This document shows positions 46,500-58,639 of a stretch of 64,000 nt of DNA, piece by piece. The position numbers and the translations under genes were made by a program. Below the pieces are notes generated by a model. That model made no database searches. It was given only the letters and a program-made list of their open reading frames with translations, and was not told the origin of the DNA. Position 1 is the first letter of the stretch; every line of letters starts with the position of its first letter. This stretch comes from Rhizophagus irregularis (Eukaryota; Glomeromycota; Glomeromycetes; Glomerales; Glomeraceae), in the NCBI RefSeq assembly GCF_026210795.1, contig NC_089434.1, forward strand, positions 3,782,001 through 3,846,000, in the 5' to 3' direction.

Positions 46500-47070
46500 T
46501 TCCTTTTTTTTAATTTTCATTTTTTTTTCTTTGAATCGACCTTTTACAAATGGCTGGTTCTTTCTTTTTTTTAAATTTCCTTTTTTTTTCTTTTTTTAAA
46601 AAATTTTCGTTTTTTTCCTCTTTATTTTTTTTTCATCGTTTAGATTTGGTTTTTTTCCAAACTGAAAAATTATTATTATTATTATTATTCGTTCTTTTTT
46701 TAGACCATATTATTAATTTTTTTTTGAATTTTTTTTTTCGGTCTTTTTGGACCGAATTGTTATTGTCCTGAATTTTTTTCGGTACTTATTTTTTAAAAAA
46801 AACTGATTTCTTTCTTTATCTTTTTTCTTTCCCCAAAATTTTTTTTTCTTTTCTTTCAAATTTTTTCTTTTTTCAACCCGATTTTTCTCTTTGTCCCTCC
46901 TGACAAATTTTTTTTTCGTTTTTATTTTTTTTATTTTTTATTTTTTTTTATTTTTTTCCAGTAGACTTTTTTTCCAATCCGAAAATTTTTTTCCCTTTCC
47001 TTTTTCGGTTTGGCTTTTTTTTCTTTCAAACCGAATTTTTTTTTTCCGAATACATTTTTTCACCATTTAG
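46500..47070. repeat. poly-pyrimidine tract
   Basis: T-runs broken by CAAACCGAA/CCGAATT words (TTTCAAACCGAATTTTTTTT). Open frames here are homopolymer artefacts. Similar to 5165-5480. Confidence 0.7.
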
Positions 47071-47600
47071 GTTTAGACCGGTGATCAGATCAATGTTGTG
47101 GCGAACGGCAATTGCCGATTCTTATTATTAATAATAATATTTTTTTTTATCAAGCTCAATAATAGACTAACATAATTATTTATTCATTTATTTTTTGTAA
47201 CAATAGATCGTTGTAATTAATTTTCCTGGGAATTTTTTTTCATATTAATTAATAGGATATTATTTTTCCTAGAGGATAAAAAAAAAAGATTTTTTTCGTA
47301 ACAATGTAACAACAAACTACTTATACAAAATTGTTTTTGTAATGAATTTCTAAATTTCACAGTACTGTAGCATTTGTTTCGTGTGGTAAATAAATTTGCA
47401 TTTAATAATAATATTTCATATACTGTATTAGAAGTAATGGTAAATATTTTTATAACCTTTATTTACTTTAGGTTTATACCACTCATCCAATCTATTAGGT
47501 TTATGAAATTATTTTGGACTAAAATATAATCACTTGTGCTTATTTGTATGATTTGTTAAATACTTTATAAAAAAATTAGTGATATTTTAAAAAACTTATA
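47070..47600. other. AT-rich, nothing recognised
   Basis: No supported feature. Confidence 0.4.
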
Positions 47601-47897
47601 CCTTGGTTATTAGGAGTTTAATTAAGATATTGAGAGTCGTATAAGCAATTTAAAGTAACTTTTTTATTTGAATTTCTTGTATATTTTTTATTCCACCAAT
47701 TTTTATATAACGGACCATCCTTTCATTTTTCTGAATATATTGTTACAAAATCATTTTTATCTGCTTAATTGATTATATGGTATCCATTCAAATACTATAT
47801 TATGACAGTCTTTTATTTCCAATTGCATTTTTCGAGTGAAATCATCAATTTGTTAAATTCCACTGGTCATTAAATCTTCACTATCTTGAAAAGACAT
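47600..47897 (-). pseudogene. kinase N-lobe relic
   Basis: From the ATG at 47897 (MSFQDSEDLMTSGI) codons give QIDDFTRKMQLEIKDCHN, IVFEWIPYNQLS, then in shifted frames NDFVTIYSEK, KDGPLY, NKKYTRNSNKKVTLNCLYDS. Same module as the four units at 43486-45839, without the zinc ribbon. Confidence 0.6.
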
Positions 47898-47930
47898 TAT
47901 TAATAGCTTAAAAAAATTTTGAATAAAATT

Positions 47931-48299
47931 TTATTGTAACGATATAAGTAAAATTTTTGCGCAAGGGCATGTGACAATTGTGACATGCACGAAAATAAAT
48001 GTTGTAGATTTTTCCTTTTCAAAATTTATATTAGCCATATTTGAGATGATCTGCATTTGATGTTTTTTGGAAGAAATTATTTTATTGAATACGCATAAAT
48101 AAATTCTAAATAATGAAGGTCCAATATTTTGCAAAAAAATGCTGTGCCATATATAATTTGTATAATTCGAATATAATATTTTATAATATAATTTTGCTAA
48201 ACATTCTTTGGTTACAATTCTCAAATTTTTTTTGTTCAGGAACTTTATTAGTAAGTTGACTTTCTTATGACATTTAGAAAATAAATTATTAAAAATCAA
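47931..48299 (-). other. 122-codon frame, unrecognised
   Basis: MIFNNLFSKCHKKVNLLIKF...; I/K/F/N-rich with a hydrophobic end, no motif. Length slightly above chance for this base composition. Confidence 0.2.
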
Positions 48300-48610
48300 A
48301 ATTCAATTTTATCGGTTTATTCACTAACAAATAAATATTTATTGTTTTTTTTTTGTGATATAATGAGTTAACCGAGGGCGCAGCAGGGTTAATCTCATAA
48401 CCCGCCGCAATGCACATTGTAAAACATATTAATCTAAAACATTTTCAACAAAATGAAAATTTTTCGATAAATTTCCATAATTGGAAGGTCATTATTATTC
48501 CAAAAATAATATTTATGAACCAACTTAGTTAACTAATTTCCAATCACGTTCACTACAATATGGGTTGCAAAATATAGTGTACAGTATGTTGTCTTATTTT
48601 TCCATTATTA

Positions 48611-48729
48611 CCCTATAAAAACGAAGTGTGTTAAATTTGTTTTGTATTTGTGCTCATGTGTAATAAATGTCTAAAAAAGCACCATTTTGTTTAATACATA
48701 AATCGGACAAAATGTTGCTTTTTATAGGG
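48611..48729. mobile_element. 119-bp MITE, CCCTATAAAAA family
   Basis: CCCTATAAAAACGAAGTGTG at the left and CAAAATGTTGCTTTTTATAG then GG at the right form short inverted ends, with TA nearby on both sides. Non-coding. Confidence 0.6.
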
Positions 48730-48778
48730 TTATAATAATTTGTATTATTTATTTCAGGGGGAGTTGGAAATAAATGAG

Positions 48779-48955
48779 TAATCCCCTGGAGCGTGTCACT
48801 CATTAAATATTAACTATTTAACTATTTTAAACTAAAATTAGTAATTTCCCGGCTATCTATATGAGACCGGGAAATAACTAAACGAAGATTCAATTTTTAA
48901 AAATTAGTATGAAGGTGATCATGAGTGACACTTAGTGCGACAGGGGATTAAATTT
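48779..48955. mobile_element. nested-palindrome MITE, about 177 bp
   Basis: TAATCCCCTGGAGCGTGTCA then CTCAT (48779) is mirrored by ATGAGTGACACTTAGTGCGA then CAGGGGATTA (ending 48955). The centre holds a second hairpin, ATTTCCCGG and CCGGGAAAT (about 48841-48874). TAA at both edges may be a 3-bp target duplication. Confidence 0.65.
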
Positions 48956-48959
48956 GTTT

Positions 48960-49680
48960 ATCTACAGAAAATTTTTTTACAGGTGAATTAATAGCTTCTG
49001 ATTTACTTTTTTAAAATGAAATGTTGTTGTTTCATTGCAAAAGGAATGAGGAAATGACTTAAAATATATCAATTTTAACTTTATAGACTTACAGAAACAT
49101 GTGATATCGATTAAGCTTTTTCCCTAAAAAATGTCAAAGAATGACGCGCCTTTAACACACTGGGAAAATGGGTTAGATAGTGAGAAAATTGGTTAGACGC
49201 AAGATTTGGAGTACAAAAAATTTTATGGGCTCATTTTGACTGTTCACTAATAAATTTGGGATTTAAATAAAAATTTGGTGATCAAAATACTGTCAAATAT
49301 TTATTTAATTTGATATGAAGAGCAAATTTTTGGGTATTTTATAAATCCGCCGTGATGGTAAATAAGATTAATAAAAAGTCACAATTAATATAATAAGAAT
49401 TCACATATGTGATATATTTTGATCCACCTTACGTACGAGTATTTAAATTTATTTATAAAAAACATCAAAGTTAAAAAAAAAAATCCTTATAATATGAAGT
49501 AATCAAGTATAAAATAAAAATAATTTTAAATTTATCTCCATAATTATATTGTGAATCTCAGATGCTATTGGTATAACATTGCGTGATGGGTTTTAATTAA
49601 ATTTTATATGGCCACACAAGATTTTGCAATCAATTCGTTGTTTTTGTTTAGAATTATATACATACTAATTTTTTTTGGTA
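48960..49680. other. AT-rich, nothing recognised
   Basis: A GTGGGAAAATGGGTTAGATA/GAGAAAATTGGTTAGACG near-duplication at 49160-49200; otherwise featureless. Confidence 0.35.
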
Positions 49681-49689
49681 TCCGGACTT

Positions 49690-50115
49690 TTTACCGAAGT
49701 CCATTTCACTGAAACCATTTCACCGAATTCCATTTGGTTATTTTATTGTTTTTATAATAAAAAATCTTTTCTAGATAAATTTCTGAATTAACGGATTTTT
49801 ATTAAATTTACTTCGTTGTTTATAATACATTAATCTTTTTTTACTTACTTTTTCATGAATAAATGTTTTCAGGAAAATAAGGTTATTTATTTATTGCTTA
49901 ACAATTAATATCAGTTACTTGAATGTTGAAGTGATAATATCCTGAAAAAAAAAAAATTCTCTAAAAATAATTTAATTTTTATTATCATTGCGCGAAGAAT
50001 ATTTTTTATAAAAATGTTAATCGCTACCATTTTCGCGAAATTCGGCGAAATGGATTCGATAAAATGCACTTTCAGCGAAACGTCCTTTCGGCGAAACGTC
50101 CCTTTGGTGAATCGT
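49690..50115. mobile_element. inverted-repeat element with TTTCGCCGAA words
   Basis: Left: CCGAAGTCCATTTCACTGAA, CATTTCACCGAATTCCATTT. Right: ATTCGGCGAAATGGATTCGA, CTTTCAGCGAAACGTCCTTT, CGGCGAAACGTCCC. These are mirror images. Further copies of the word lie at 50362-50402. The interior resembles 28050-28150. Confidence 0.55.
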
Positions 50116-50399
50116 TCAAGGCAGGTGATTGACAGTTTCACAAATATGTAACAAGCTCGTCATTTTTCAATCATTAATTGACATACAATATATTAATAAT
50201 ATAGAAACAAAAAAGAGAGAAGAGACAATTGTGTAATCACCTCTGATCACTCCTTTTTTTAACGATATAATACATGCTTGATCATCATATGACTGACATG
50301 AGGTTTTCTTATCCTTCCTAACTATTTGGAGTTAGGTGTAAATTTTGCAAAATCCGATTCTCTTCGGCGAAATGGCTTCGGCGAAATGGGTTTTGGGGA

Positions 50400-51570
50400 A
50401 ATGATTATGAAAAAATATTTTAATTCTTTTTTATTTTTATTTCTAATTACAAAAAAAAAAAATATTTTTTTTTATCACACAACAATAAACTTGCGAACTG
50501 AGTAAAACATATATTTGGGTATTACGATGCGATGAAATGAATATTTAAGAAAGAAGTAAAGGTATTACACAGCAAATGAAACAATCTAGTAAAGAAGATC
50601 GTACTTTAATTCTGTTAATCAACGCATCAAAGATTAATTTGTATTTGATAGTTAGGTCTAATGAGGTGTTTGAAAATCAATGGAGTTGTCATATTTATGG
50701 AATTTATGAAATTATAATAATTTTTCTGTATTTATTATACTAGAAATTTTTTATTTGATTTGTAGTCCAGTTAAATGTTATTTAGTAGTTAGATACAGTA
50801 CTTAGGTTACTTTAATGATTAGATTATATATTGTATTTAAATTAGATTTGTATCAAATTTCTTAAAGAGAGTTATTGTAAAAAAATACTTGTAAACGAAC
50901 TATATATAATTTTGATCGCCTCGTAACTAAATAAAATACATAAACTATCCCGGTATCCCCGCATTATTTATGAACAAAAATTTACATAAATAAAATAAAA
51001 TAATTGTTTTGATAGCAACAATAATAATAATTACTACGATAGCTAATTTTTTTTTTTTGGATTCATCCTTTGCGCCATATTACCAAAACTTCATATGCCT
51101 TCACTTTTTTTATTTTATTCTTTTGAATTTTTTTCTATACAATATATTACATTGTTAATAATTTTGTAATGTTTAAAACCGTTCATATGAAATTATTAAT
51201 TGAATTAAATGATGTTTAATACGAAAAAGAAAAAAAAAAGTAACGAATGGCCTTCTTTTCATCGTTTAAAACTTTTCAGAACTAAATTGATATAAAAAGA
51301 TGCATACGTAAGTCATACGGTAATGCATAAATTCTTAGCAGAAAAACTAAAATTATAATAACGATTTGAAGCAATTTACAATTATGTAATTCATTCATTT
51401 ATCCGGCCAATTTGTTTAATATCATATAAAGATTCTTGACGTCATTGGTTTCCAAAGAGCTAATATGTTGCTGATACATTATCACACTATCAATAATATT
51501 AAATTGTTGTTATATAATTAAAAAATTAATTTAAAATAAATTCAAGGTTACCACTTATCACCGCAAAAAT
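50400..51570. other. AT-rich, nothing recognised
   Basis: No supported gene or repeat. Confidence 0.4.
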
Positions 51571-51576
51571 ATGTAA

Positions 51577-51785
51577 GGGGACTGCCAGAAATGACGTCAT
51601 TTCCTAAGGGGGAGGGGGGTTAAGACCATGATGATGTTACACATCTTCCATTTTTAGACACTTGTAGTTAATATAATTCTAGCCAGAATTATGTTTTAAT
51701 TTTACATTTCCTAAAATGAATGATGACATGGGGAGGGGGGGTCAAAAATCCTAAAATTTAAATTACGTCATTTCTGGCCATCCCC
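51577..51785. mobile_element. PIF/Harbinger-like MITE, 209 bp
   Basis: Terminal inverted repeats GGGGACTGCCAGAAATGACG and (complement of right end) GGGGATGGCCAGAAATGACG, each followed by T. TAA directly flanks both ends (51574-51576 and 51786-51788), the 3-bp TWA duplication typical of PIF/Harbinger. Two G-runs (GGGGGAGGGGGG, GGGGAGGGGGGG) inside. Confidence 0.75.
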
Positions 51786-51839
51786 TAATGGTTTCATCTT
51801 TTTATTTTTAATAAAGCATATATATATGATAGTTTCCAT

Positions 51840-53420
51840 TAGTTACATACTTATAATTTGAAATATTTCGATTTCTTCCACAGAAAAGAAATCTTCGGTA
51901 TCTCTAATTGATTCTTCGTAATCAAATTTATAGCAATTACTCTGACAATAACAATGTCTCCATACAAATTAAGATCACCACCACCAAATGAAGGACACAT
52001 GTTAATGCTGTCATTTCATATAGCATTTCTTTCGTCATCTGCTCGACTTAAAATATAATCTTTAATACTTTCTTTATTCCTAAATGAGAATATTAAACTA
52101 TCATTAGTATTTCTATCACTAAAATTAGATTTCCATGTTTCCGAATTATATCCTCCAAGAATTTCATCACTATCTTTCACTTTAATAATTGAAATTGTAT
52201 GATATTTATTATCACAAATCTCATTAAATTTACCAATAGGAGAAATCCATCACGAGTTCCACGAAGAATTAAATTAAATTCGTACACATTTTTTGTTTTG
52301 TCGGTAACTCTTAATTTATCAATCCATCTAGAGATTAATTCGGCATATTGGACTGTGATGATTTTTGAATCAATACTACTTACTGGTCTAATTTCTTTAG
52401 TTATTTTTGGTTTTGGATTTCTAATTGGTTTAAAATGATTGATTAAACTTTCACGAAATCTTTTGATAAAATCTCTTCTATACGGATAAACTTTAGTCAA
52501 AAATTCATTATAATTCAAATTAAAGTATTTAATATTAGGAATAAATCGTTGCAAAGTATTTCTTAAAGTATTAATATCATCTTTAAAATATAAAGAAGGA
52601 TCTGAAGGAAGTTTTGGAAATTGAATAATGATTATTTAAGTACACTTTTCCAAACTTTAAAAGCATTCAATTGCTAAAATTATCATGTTAAAGGTGTTGA
52701 AGAAGAAAAACCAAACATTTTTCTGAAAGTGAAGGAAAATCGATTGAATTAAAAATTTTTTCTGGATTTTTAGAAATAAACTCGGTACAAAAATTTGTAA
52801 TTCCAAGAAGGAATCATTTTCAAAGCTTGTTTTATATATCAAGTTAAAATTTTGTTTCACCCAATCTTCTTTATCTTTAACCAGAAACAATTGTAAATAA
52901 TCGATTAATTTTTTAAGGCCTAGTTCGCTAGAAGAAACTAAACATTAATGATATCCAAAGTATTATATTCCTCTAAAGAAAATCTCTCTCAATAGATATA
53001 TATCTAAAATGAAACTATTCGAATATTTCCGCAAGTAAATATTGTGTTTATTTTTAAATAAAAAAAGTCGCCATAATTTATTATTTCTCTTACCTCAATA
53101 TTGTTTGGAAATTTTCCTGTCGAATATTTGATAATTTAATACGTGGTAAGCCTCCATCATCTTTATCTTTATTAATGTTAGTTGGTAAAATTTTCGCAAA
53201 TAAGGAGAACGATAATTTAAAATAACAATATGAGCATGAAAAACTTTTACGTAAGGGTCATTGCCAACTTTAAAAGTAATATCACAATAATTCATTATCT
53301 TCTAAAATTTCAAGAAAATTCTGAGATAATATTGATAAAAATTTATCGTTATACATTGTAAATAACTTTGGAATTTTTGGTTGTTTTTTTTTTGAAAAAA
53401 AAAAAACGTAAAATTTATCT
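51840..53420 (-). pseudogene. BTB-BACK-TLDc protein pseudogene
   Basis: Minus strand. The BTB part reads KFLSILSQNFLEILED, YCDITFKVGNDPYVKVFHAH, ILNYRSPYLRK, then shifted RIKLSNIRQENFQTILR. BACK follows: KDKEDWVKQNFNLIYKTSFE, NPEKIFNSIDF. A link with YRRDFIKRFRESL and the TLDc start FNLILRGTRDGF (52270) come next. After a shift come DEILGGYNSETWKSNFS, DSLIFSFRNKESIKDYILSR and a CPSFGGGDLNLYGD end near 51960. The order is identical to the intact gene at 54970-56470. At least five frameshifts/stops. A CTGAAACAA microsatellite lies just upstream (53427-53452). Confidence 0.7.
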
Positions 53421-53429
53421 TGACTGAAA

Positions 53430-54130
53430 CAACTGAAACAACTGAAACAAAGAAATAAAGAAAAACAAAGAAACAAAAAGAAACATCACCAGCACGGTAA
53501 ATGTTTTGATCATGTGTTTCGGTCACACTATCACATGATTTTTATAATTAAAATTTTTGAATCACATGATGGGCGCGATATTTTTTAATATTTTTTAATA
53601 CTTTTTTTTTATTTGATGTTTTTTACATTTATAGAGAGTGAGTTTTTTATTAAGCATGGTTTACTACTAGTAAGATTTATTAAACACTTTATATATTAAT
53701 AAGGGACAAGCCATATTATGCCATATTATGCCATGGGTATGAAAAATTTGTCAACAACTTTAAAATTATCTTTAAAATTCAATAACAAAATAAAAGCAGC
53801 TTTATAATAATATTATACACCTAAATGTCTGTCCAAAGCGTTAAACCGTTATTTAATAACTACTATTACATCTGCGAGATGTAATACAGTTTTGATTTGG
53901 ACTATGAAACTTAATTATTGCCAAACAGACAAATCTTTGCAAAATAATCAAGTGTAATCTATCCAAAATCCGCGGATATGGTGTATCTGGCAATATTGCA
54001 AATCACATAATAGCTTATTCAGCACTTCGAGCTGAATAGTAAGTTGATAATATCCTACAAAAAATTTATTTCGTCGTAAAAGAATAATAAAATCAATAAA
54101 TTTCATTTTTAATTAATCAAAAAAAAAAAT
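53430..54130. other. AT-rich, no gene
   Basis: Contains GCCATATTATGCCATATTAT duplication at 53711 and nothing else seen. Confidence 0.35.
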
Positions 54131-54149
54131 TAAACAAACATTTGAAAAA

Positions 54150-54720
54150 TTCATGGAATTAGTGAAGAAAATATTGAAGAAGCTATAAAGGATGCTTTTA
54201 TGTAAACAGATAATGTTTGGAAAGATGAAAGTTCTAAATTTTTTGCCTGATGAAAAAGACCTTGCTTTCTAAGTACAATGATAGTAGTACTGCAGTAGTA
54301 ACTGTGATAACTCCAAACAAAATTGTCTATGTTGGAAATCTTGGAAATTCACGTGCTGTTATGAGCAATTTTGATAGAGAATCTCAAAGAATAATCATTC
54401 AAGCAGGAAGAAACCCAGAAAATTATAATGTATCCGTTCTTTTGATGACTTTAAAGTGAAGCGTGTAAGAATAATCCTGATAAAGGACCAAAAGAACAAA
54501 TTTTCATTGCTTACCCGATATGATCATGTTCCGTAAAGTTGATACAGATACTGATTTCTTAGTCTTAGCACGTGATGGAATCTGGGATCGCATGTCATTT
54601 GAAGATGTCATCAATTTCATCAATAAGGATATTAAAATAGATAAAGCTCTGAGTAAAGCTTGTGAAATTAACTATCTATAAATTTCTTTAGAACATACTA
54701 AAAATTTCGAGTAATCTATT
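54150..54720 (+). pseudogene. PP2C-type protein phosphatase pseudogene
   Basis: Codons read GISEENIEEAIKDAFM, DNVWKDESSKFFA, then the 69-codon frame at 54250-54459 with DSSTAVVTVITPNKIVYVGN and LGNSRAVMS. This is the PP2C core GSTA...VANxGDSRAV, with the expected metal Asp of GDSRAV replaced by Asn. After shifts FKVKRV and DFLVLARDGIWDRMSFEDVI follow, corresponding to the conserved FLILACDGIWD motif. Metal-dependent Ser/Thr phosphatase when intact. The N-terminal DGH motif is missing and several stops are present. Confidence 0.7.
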
Positions 54721-54969
54721 GAATATTAGATGATAAAATTTTAGTATTTACCATAAATGACGTTTTATTTCACTAGTTTAGCACTAAGAATTACATCAAC
54801 CAAAAATTTCTCTAAAATGTATCACCGTTATCTCATCTTATATACTGTTAATAAAAATTTGATTTTATCTTTAAAAAAACGATTAAGCAAGCATAAGATT
54901 TTATTTATTTCAAAATAAATTTTATTTGCATATAAATAAAAACTCGTAAAACATCTAATTGTTTGGCAT

Positions 54970-56470
54970 TTATCTCCTAATGATTTGAAATACTTCATAA
55001 TCTCCTATTGGGAAATCAGCTTCAGTATCTCTTATCCTTTTTTCGTAATGCTCCTTACTACAATAAGTTACGTTGAAGTCTGTAGATACATCATCTAAAT
55101 CTAAATTTTTATAAGAATTTATGTTAAGATCATATCCAAACTGTGGACCACATTTAATGCTATTATCTAAAGCACAATTGGCATTTTTTACATTACTTAA
55201 AATTGCATCATTAATATCCATATTTTTAAATGAAAAAATAAAACTATCTTTAGTTTGGGTCCATAAATCAGAAGATTCCCATTCTAGAGGATTATATCCA
55301 CCAAGAATTTCTCCAGTTTCTTCCACTTTAATAAATGTAACAGTTCTAGGTTTACCATCACATAATTCATGAAATTTTTTAGGGGTAAATCCATCTCGAC
55401 TTCCTCTTAATAATAAATCAAATTCATATGGTAAATATGATTCTATACAATTATCATCATTAATAATCACTTTATCAACCCATTTTGAGACAGTTGAAAT
55501 AATATTAAAATCAATAATTTGTGAAATTATTCTTGGACTTAAAATGTTGTCATTTGACACACTACCAGGATCCAAATGAGAATTTGACAATTCTTCATAT
55601 AGTCGTTGACCTAAGAGTTTTTGATATGGACGAACTTTTTGTGAAAATTCCCTGGATGATAAACAATAAAATCTAATTAAAGGCAAACAGTGCTGTAAGA
55701 TATTTTTCATTGTTTTAAAATCATCATCTGACCAAGTTTTAGGGTCTGGAATAAGATTTGGATTTTTTGCAAGACCCCATTTTAATACATGCTCCCAAAT
55801 TTCAACTTCTTTCGTTTGTAAATCCTCTCTTTTAATAAGCGAAATTAATGACTTTTCAGAAAGTGAAATAAAGTCAATTGAATTAAATACTTTATCAGGA
55901 AATTGAGCCATTAAATTTGTACAAAATTCGTGAAGTTCTAATAAATTATTAGATTGCGAACTAATATGTTGAGCAAACTCAAAATGATGTTCTATCCACT
56001 CTGGCTTTTTTTCAATTAAATATTCTTGTAAATAATCAACTAATTCTTGTAGATGAAGATTATCTGCAGCGACCAAAACTTTAAGAAAGTCAGAAGTATC
56101 GTTCACATTTAACGGAAGAATACCGCCATAAATATACCTATATTACAAAAATTTAATAAATATTATATTATCAGTTATAACTTATGACTATTATTTAACT
56201 TGTTATATAAACTTACTCTAAAATTATTTGAAATATTTCTGATGAAATATTTGATAGTTTAATATGTACTAAATCATTATAATTGTTCCTTTTATTGGAA
56301 GCAAAAATTCGTCGAAAATATGGAGAACGGTAACACAAAATATTCATGTGAGCACGAAATATTTTTACGTTAGTGTCTTCACCAACTTCAATTGTTGTAT
56401 CATAATATTTATCATCTTTCAATAATTCAAGGTAATTTTGACTTAATTTCGTAAAAAATTGAGTAGACAT
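54970..56470 (-). CDS. BTB-BACK-TLDc domain protein, two exons, 473 aa
   Basis: Exon 1 is 56217-56470 (start MSTQFFTKLSQNYLELL). The intron is 56138-56216 (GTAAGT...AATATAG, 79 bases). Exon 2 is 54970-56137. The split codon restores Glu in QIILEYIYGG. BTB (about residues 20-110) has YYDTTIEVGED, FRAHMNILCYRSPYFRRIF and YIYGG. BACK (about 115-260) has EYLIEKKPEWI and WEHVLKWGL. TLDc (about 305-473) has FDLLLRGSRDGFTPKKFHEL, GEILGGYNPLEW, SFIFSFKN, CGPQFGYDLNI and DYEVFQIIRR. BTB proteins of this kind can act as Cullin-3 adaptors, and TLDc is linked to oxidative-stress response; the specific role here is unknown. Intact frame, clean splice sites and AATAAA soon after the stop make this the best functional gene of the window. 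Confidence 0.9.
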
Positions 56471-56479
56471 TTTTTTTTA

Positions 56480-57140
56480 AAAGAAAGATTTTTATTGTGA
56501 GAAAATTTATAATTGTTTCATAGTAAACTAACCCATTTACGTTAAATTGTTGACAATCTGCACAACCTGCGGCTTATCACTTTCAAATGATTGTTTTTAA
56601 TTTTTGTGGCTTTTTTTTTTTAATATTAATAGCCGCCGCTGTCATATCCCGTGAACTCGGTGGAGGTAGAATTAAGAGCATTTATTAGGCTGTTCTATGG
56701 CAACTTGATTGATCTTTTGATAAAAATATAATGACGGCCATCGGAACATACACATGACCCCGACAGCCAAGTAGATCAGCAGGCGCAGGCATATCATGCT
56801 GTATCTGTCACGTGGGTTCAATTGAGATCTACTTTACTATCCTAAAATGTTTCAGTTAAATTAGAAATTTTATACCGTAACATTTGGTCTGAATAGAGGA
56901 TTAGAAGTTAAATTTCTGCCGGAATTTAATAGAAAATTTGCCAGAATTAATGAAATCCAAGTTTACACTCTCTATGAGGGTAAATTATAAAAAAAATAAA
57001 CAAGATCAATGTTATAAATGTATTTTAATTATACATAGTATTTAAATTACAAAATTTAAAAAATTTACGATTAAATTAATTTGATTTTAATTATTATTAT
57101 TATAGTACGCGAGCAATACACTTATTTTTACAGCAAAATT
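56480..57140. promoter_or_regulatory. upstream region of the BTB-TLDc gene
   Basis: GC is higher in patches (GCCGCCGCTGTCATATCCCG at 56631, GACCCCGACAGCC at 56756). A GATCAGCAGGCGCAGGCAT word at 56775 is shared with 30850. No defined promoter element was recognised. Confidence 0.3.
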
Positions 57141-57152
57141 TTAGCCGATCAC

Positions 57153-57387
57153 CAGTGTTGTACATTTTTGATGTCCGCAGCTTTTTTTGGTTGTCCCGGA
57201 CATGTCCGCGCTCTGTCCATACTCTTCTGTAACTTAAAATTCTTTACAAAAATTATATTTATTTATGCATAATTGGATGCTAAACATTTTTGCTAAGTAT
57301 TGAACAAGGTTATCATAGAAAAATTTCGAGGGGTTATCATTTCTTTTTTGTGTAACATGTCCCGGACATTGTCCCGTGACAACACTG
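57153..57387. mobile_element. hAT-like MITE, 235 bp, perfect 8-bp TSD
   Basis: Ends CAGTGTTGT and ACAACACTG are perfect inverses; subterminal GTCCCGGACATGTCC (left) and ACATGTCCCGGACATTGTCC (right). CCGATCAC flanks on both sides (57145-57152 and 57388-57395), an exact 8-bp duplication. CAGTG ends with 8-bp duplication are typical of hAT elements. No coding capacity. Confidence 0.8.
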
Positions 57388-57399
57388 CCGATCACCCAT

Positions 57400-58635
57400 T
57401 AATCATGTGATATTGCTGATATTTCTCGCGTGCTATAATATTATCGTACGACCTGAATATTACTTTTAATAAAATGTTTTTTCTAATATTATAATATTAA
57501 TAATAACAGCAGTGTTTATTACAAAATGAATAACTCCTTCTACTAACAACAGCAATAAATAATATACAATATATAGTTTATCCGATGGTATAAGCTTTAA
57601 TCAATATGTAACCGTACGATAATATAAATTCTTATACCTAAAGGTTTTTGGTGATACATTCATTAGTTTGCTTATGATTATTTGTTGTAAAATATCTATG
57701 ATCTTAATAATTACGTACAATTTGATCAAATCTTTATCTTTTTCCTTTTTTTGAAGTATTTACCAAAGAAAAATAAATCAATACGAACTGATTATTTTAA
57801 ACTATTATACAGACTTATCTCAAAATTACAGGATCGGTCAAAGTTATAAAAAACATATTAATTCATAATTTTCTAACTAAATAAATGTCTTAATACTTTT
57901 AATTTTTTTATAAAATTTTCTATACTATTCTAACTATTTATCTAAACAATATATATTAAACTACTATTAAAGTTTAATCTGAAAGGTCACATCCTTAATC
58001 TTAGTAATTTCTTTGTGTAAACTTGCAGAAACAAGCTTCATAGTCTTTCTAATTATTTAGTTCTGCGTGAAGTATTTGACATTTTTTGCATTAATTTTGA
58101 AAAATATAAAATACAATATTCAAAATATGATGTATTTAAAAACATTTATTAATATTTTTATCGTAGAAATGGATTTGTTAAGAGCTATTTACTACTACTA
58201 CTTGACCATAATTTTCACACTTTATTCATTCTTAATTTTTTCATGCCTCATCAAAGATAAGTAAGATAATTAATGCAAAGGTAATATGGAAGATATGGTC
58301 TCAATTCAAAAAATATATCTCTTGATACATAATTAAATAAATATTGTATAAGATAAAAGATAAATAAATTTTCTTTTTGTTTAAAATTTACTCAATTTAA
58401 AATTGCATAATAAACTTTTCAAAATTATTATTTATTTACGTATATACAATAAAATTTTCGATCCTTCAAGGATAATATGAAATACCTTATATTTCTTTCA
58501 TTTACCATATTTACTAGACAAGGTTCATTTACCAATCATATAATATTATTATTTATCTTCCTAGCTTAAAGACAAAAAAGTTTATGTGCGAACTATACTC
58601 TGTATCCACCTTGATTTTCGTTAATTAAAAGGTTT
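57400..58635. other. AT-rich, nothing recognised
   Basis: A 65-codon plus-strand frame at 58067 is hydrophobic and unsupported. No repeat found. Confidence 0.35.
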
Positions 58636-58639
58636 TTTA

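Noticed and set aside
46425-46505. tRNA-like segment with GGTTCGATTCC B box
   Set aside because: The T-stem, anticodon stem and acceptor stem do not pair; at most a degenerate tRNA-derived sequence.
46550-46771. 73-codon plus-strand frame rich in F and L
   Set aside because: Lies wholly in a poly-pyrimidine tract; a composition artefact.
55121-55372. 83-codon plus-strand frame
   Set aside because: Antisense to the TLDc coding exon.
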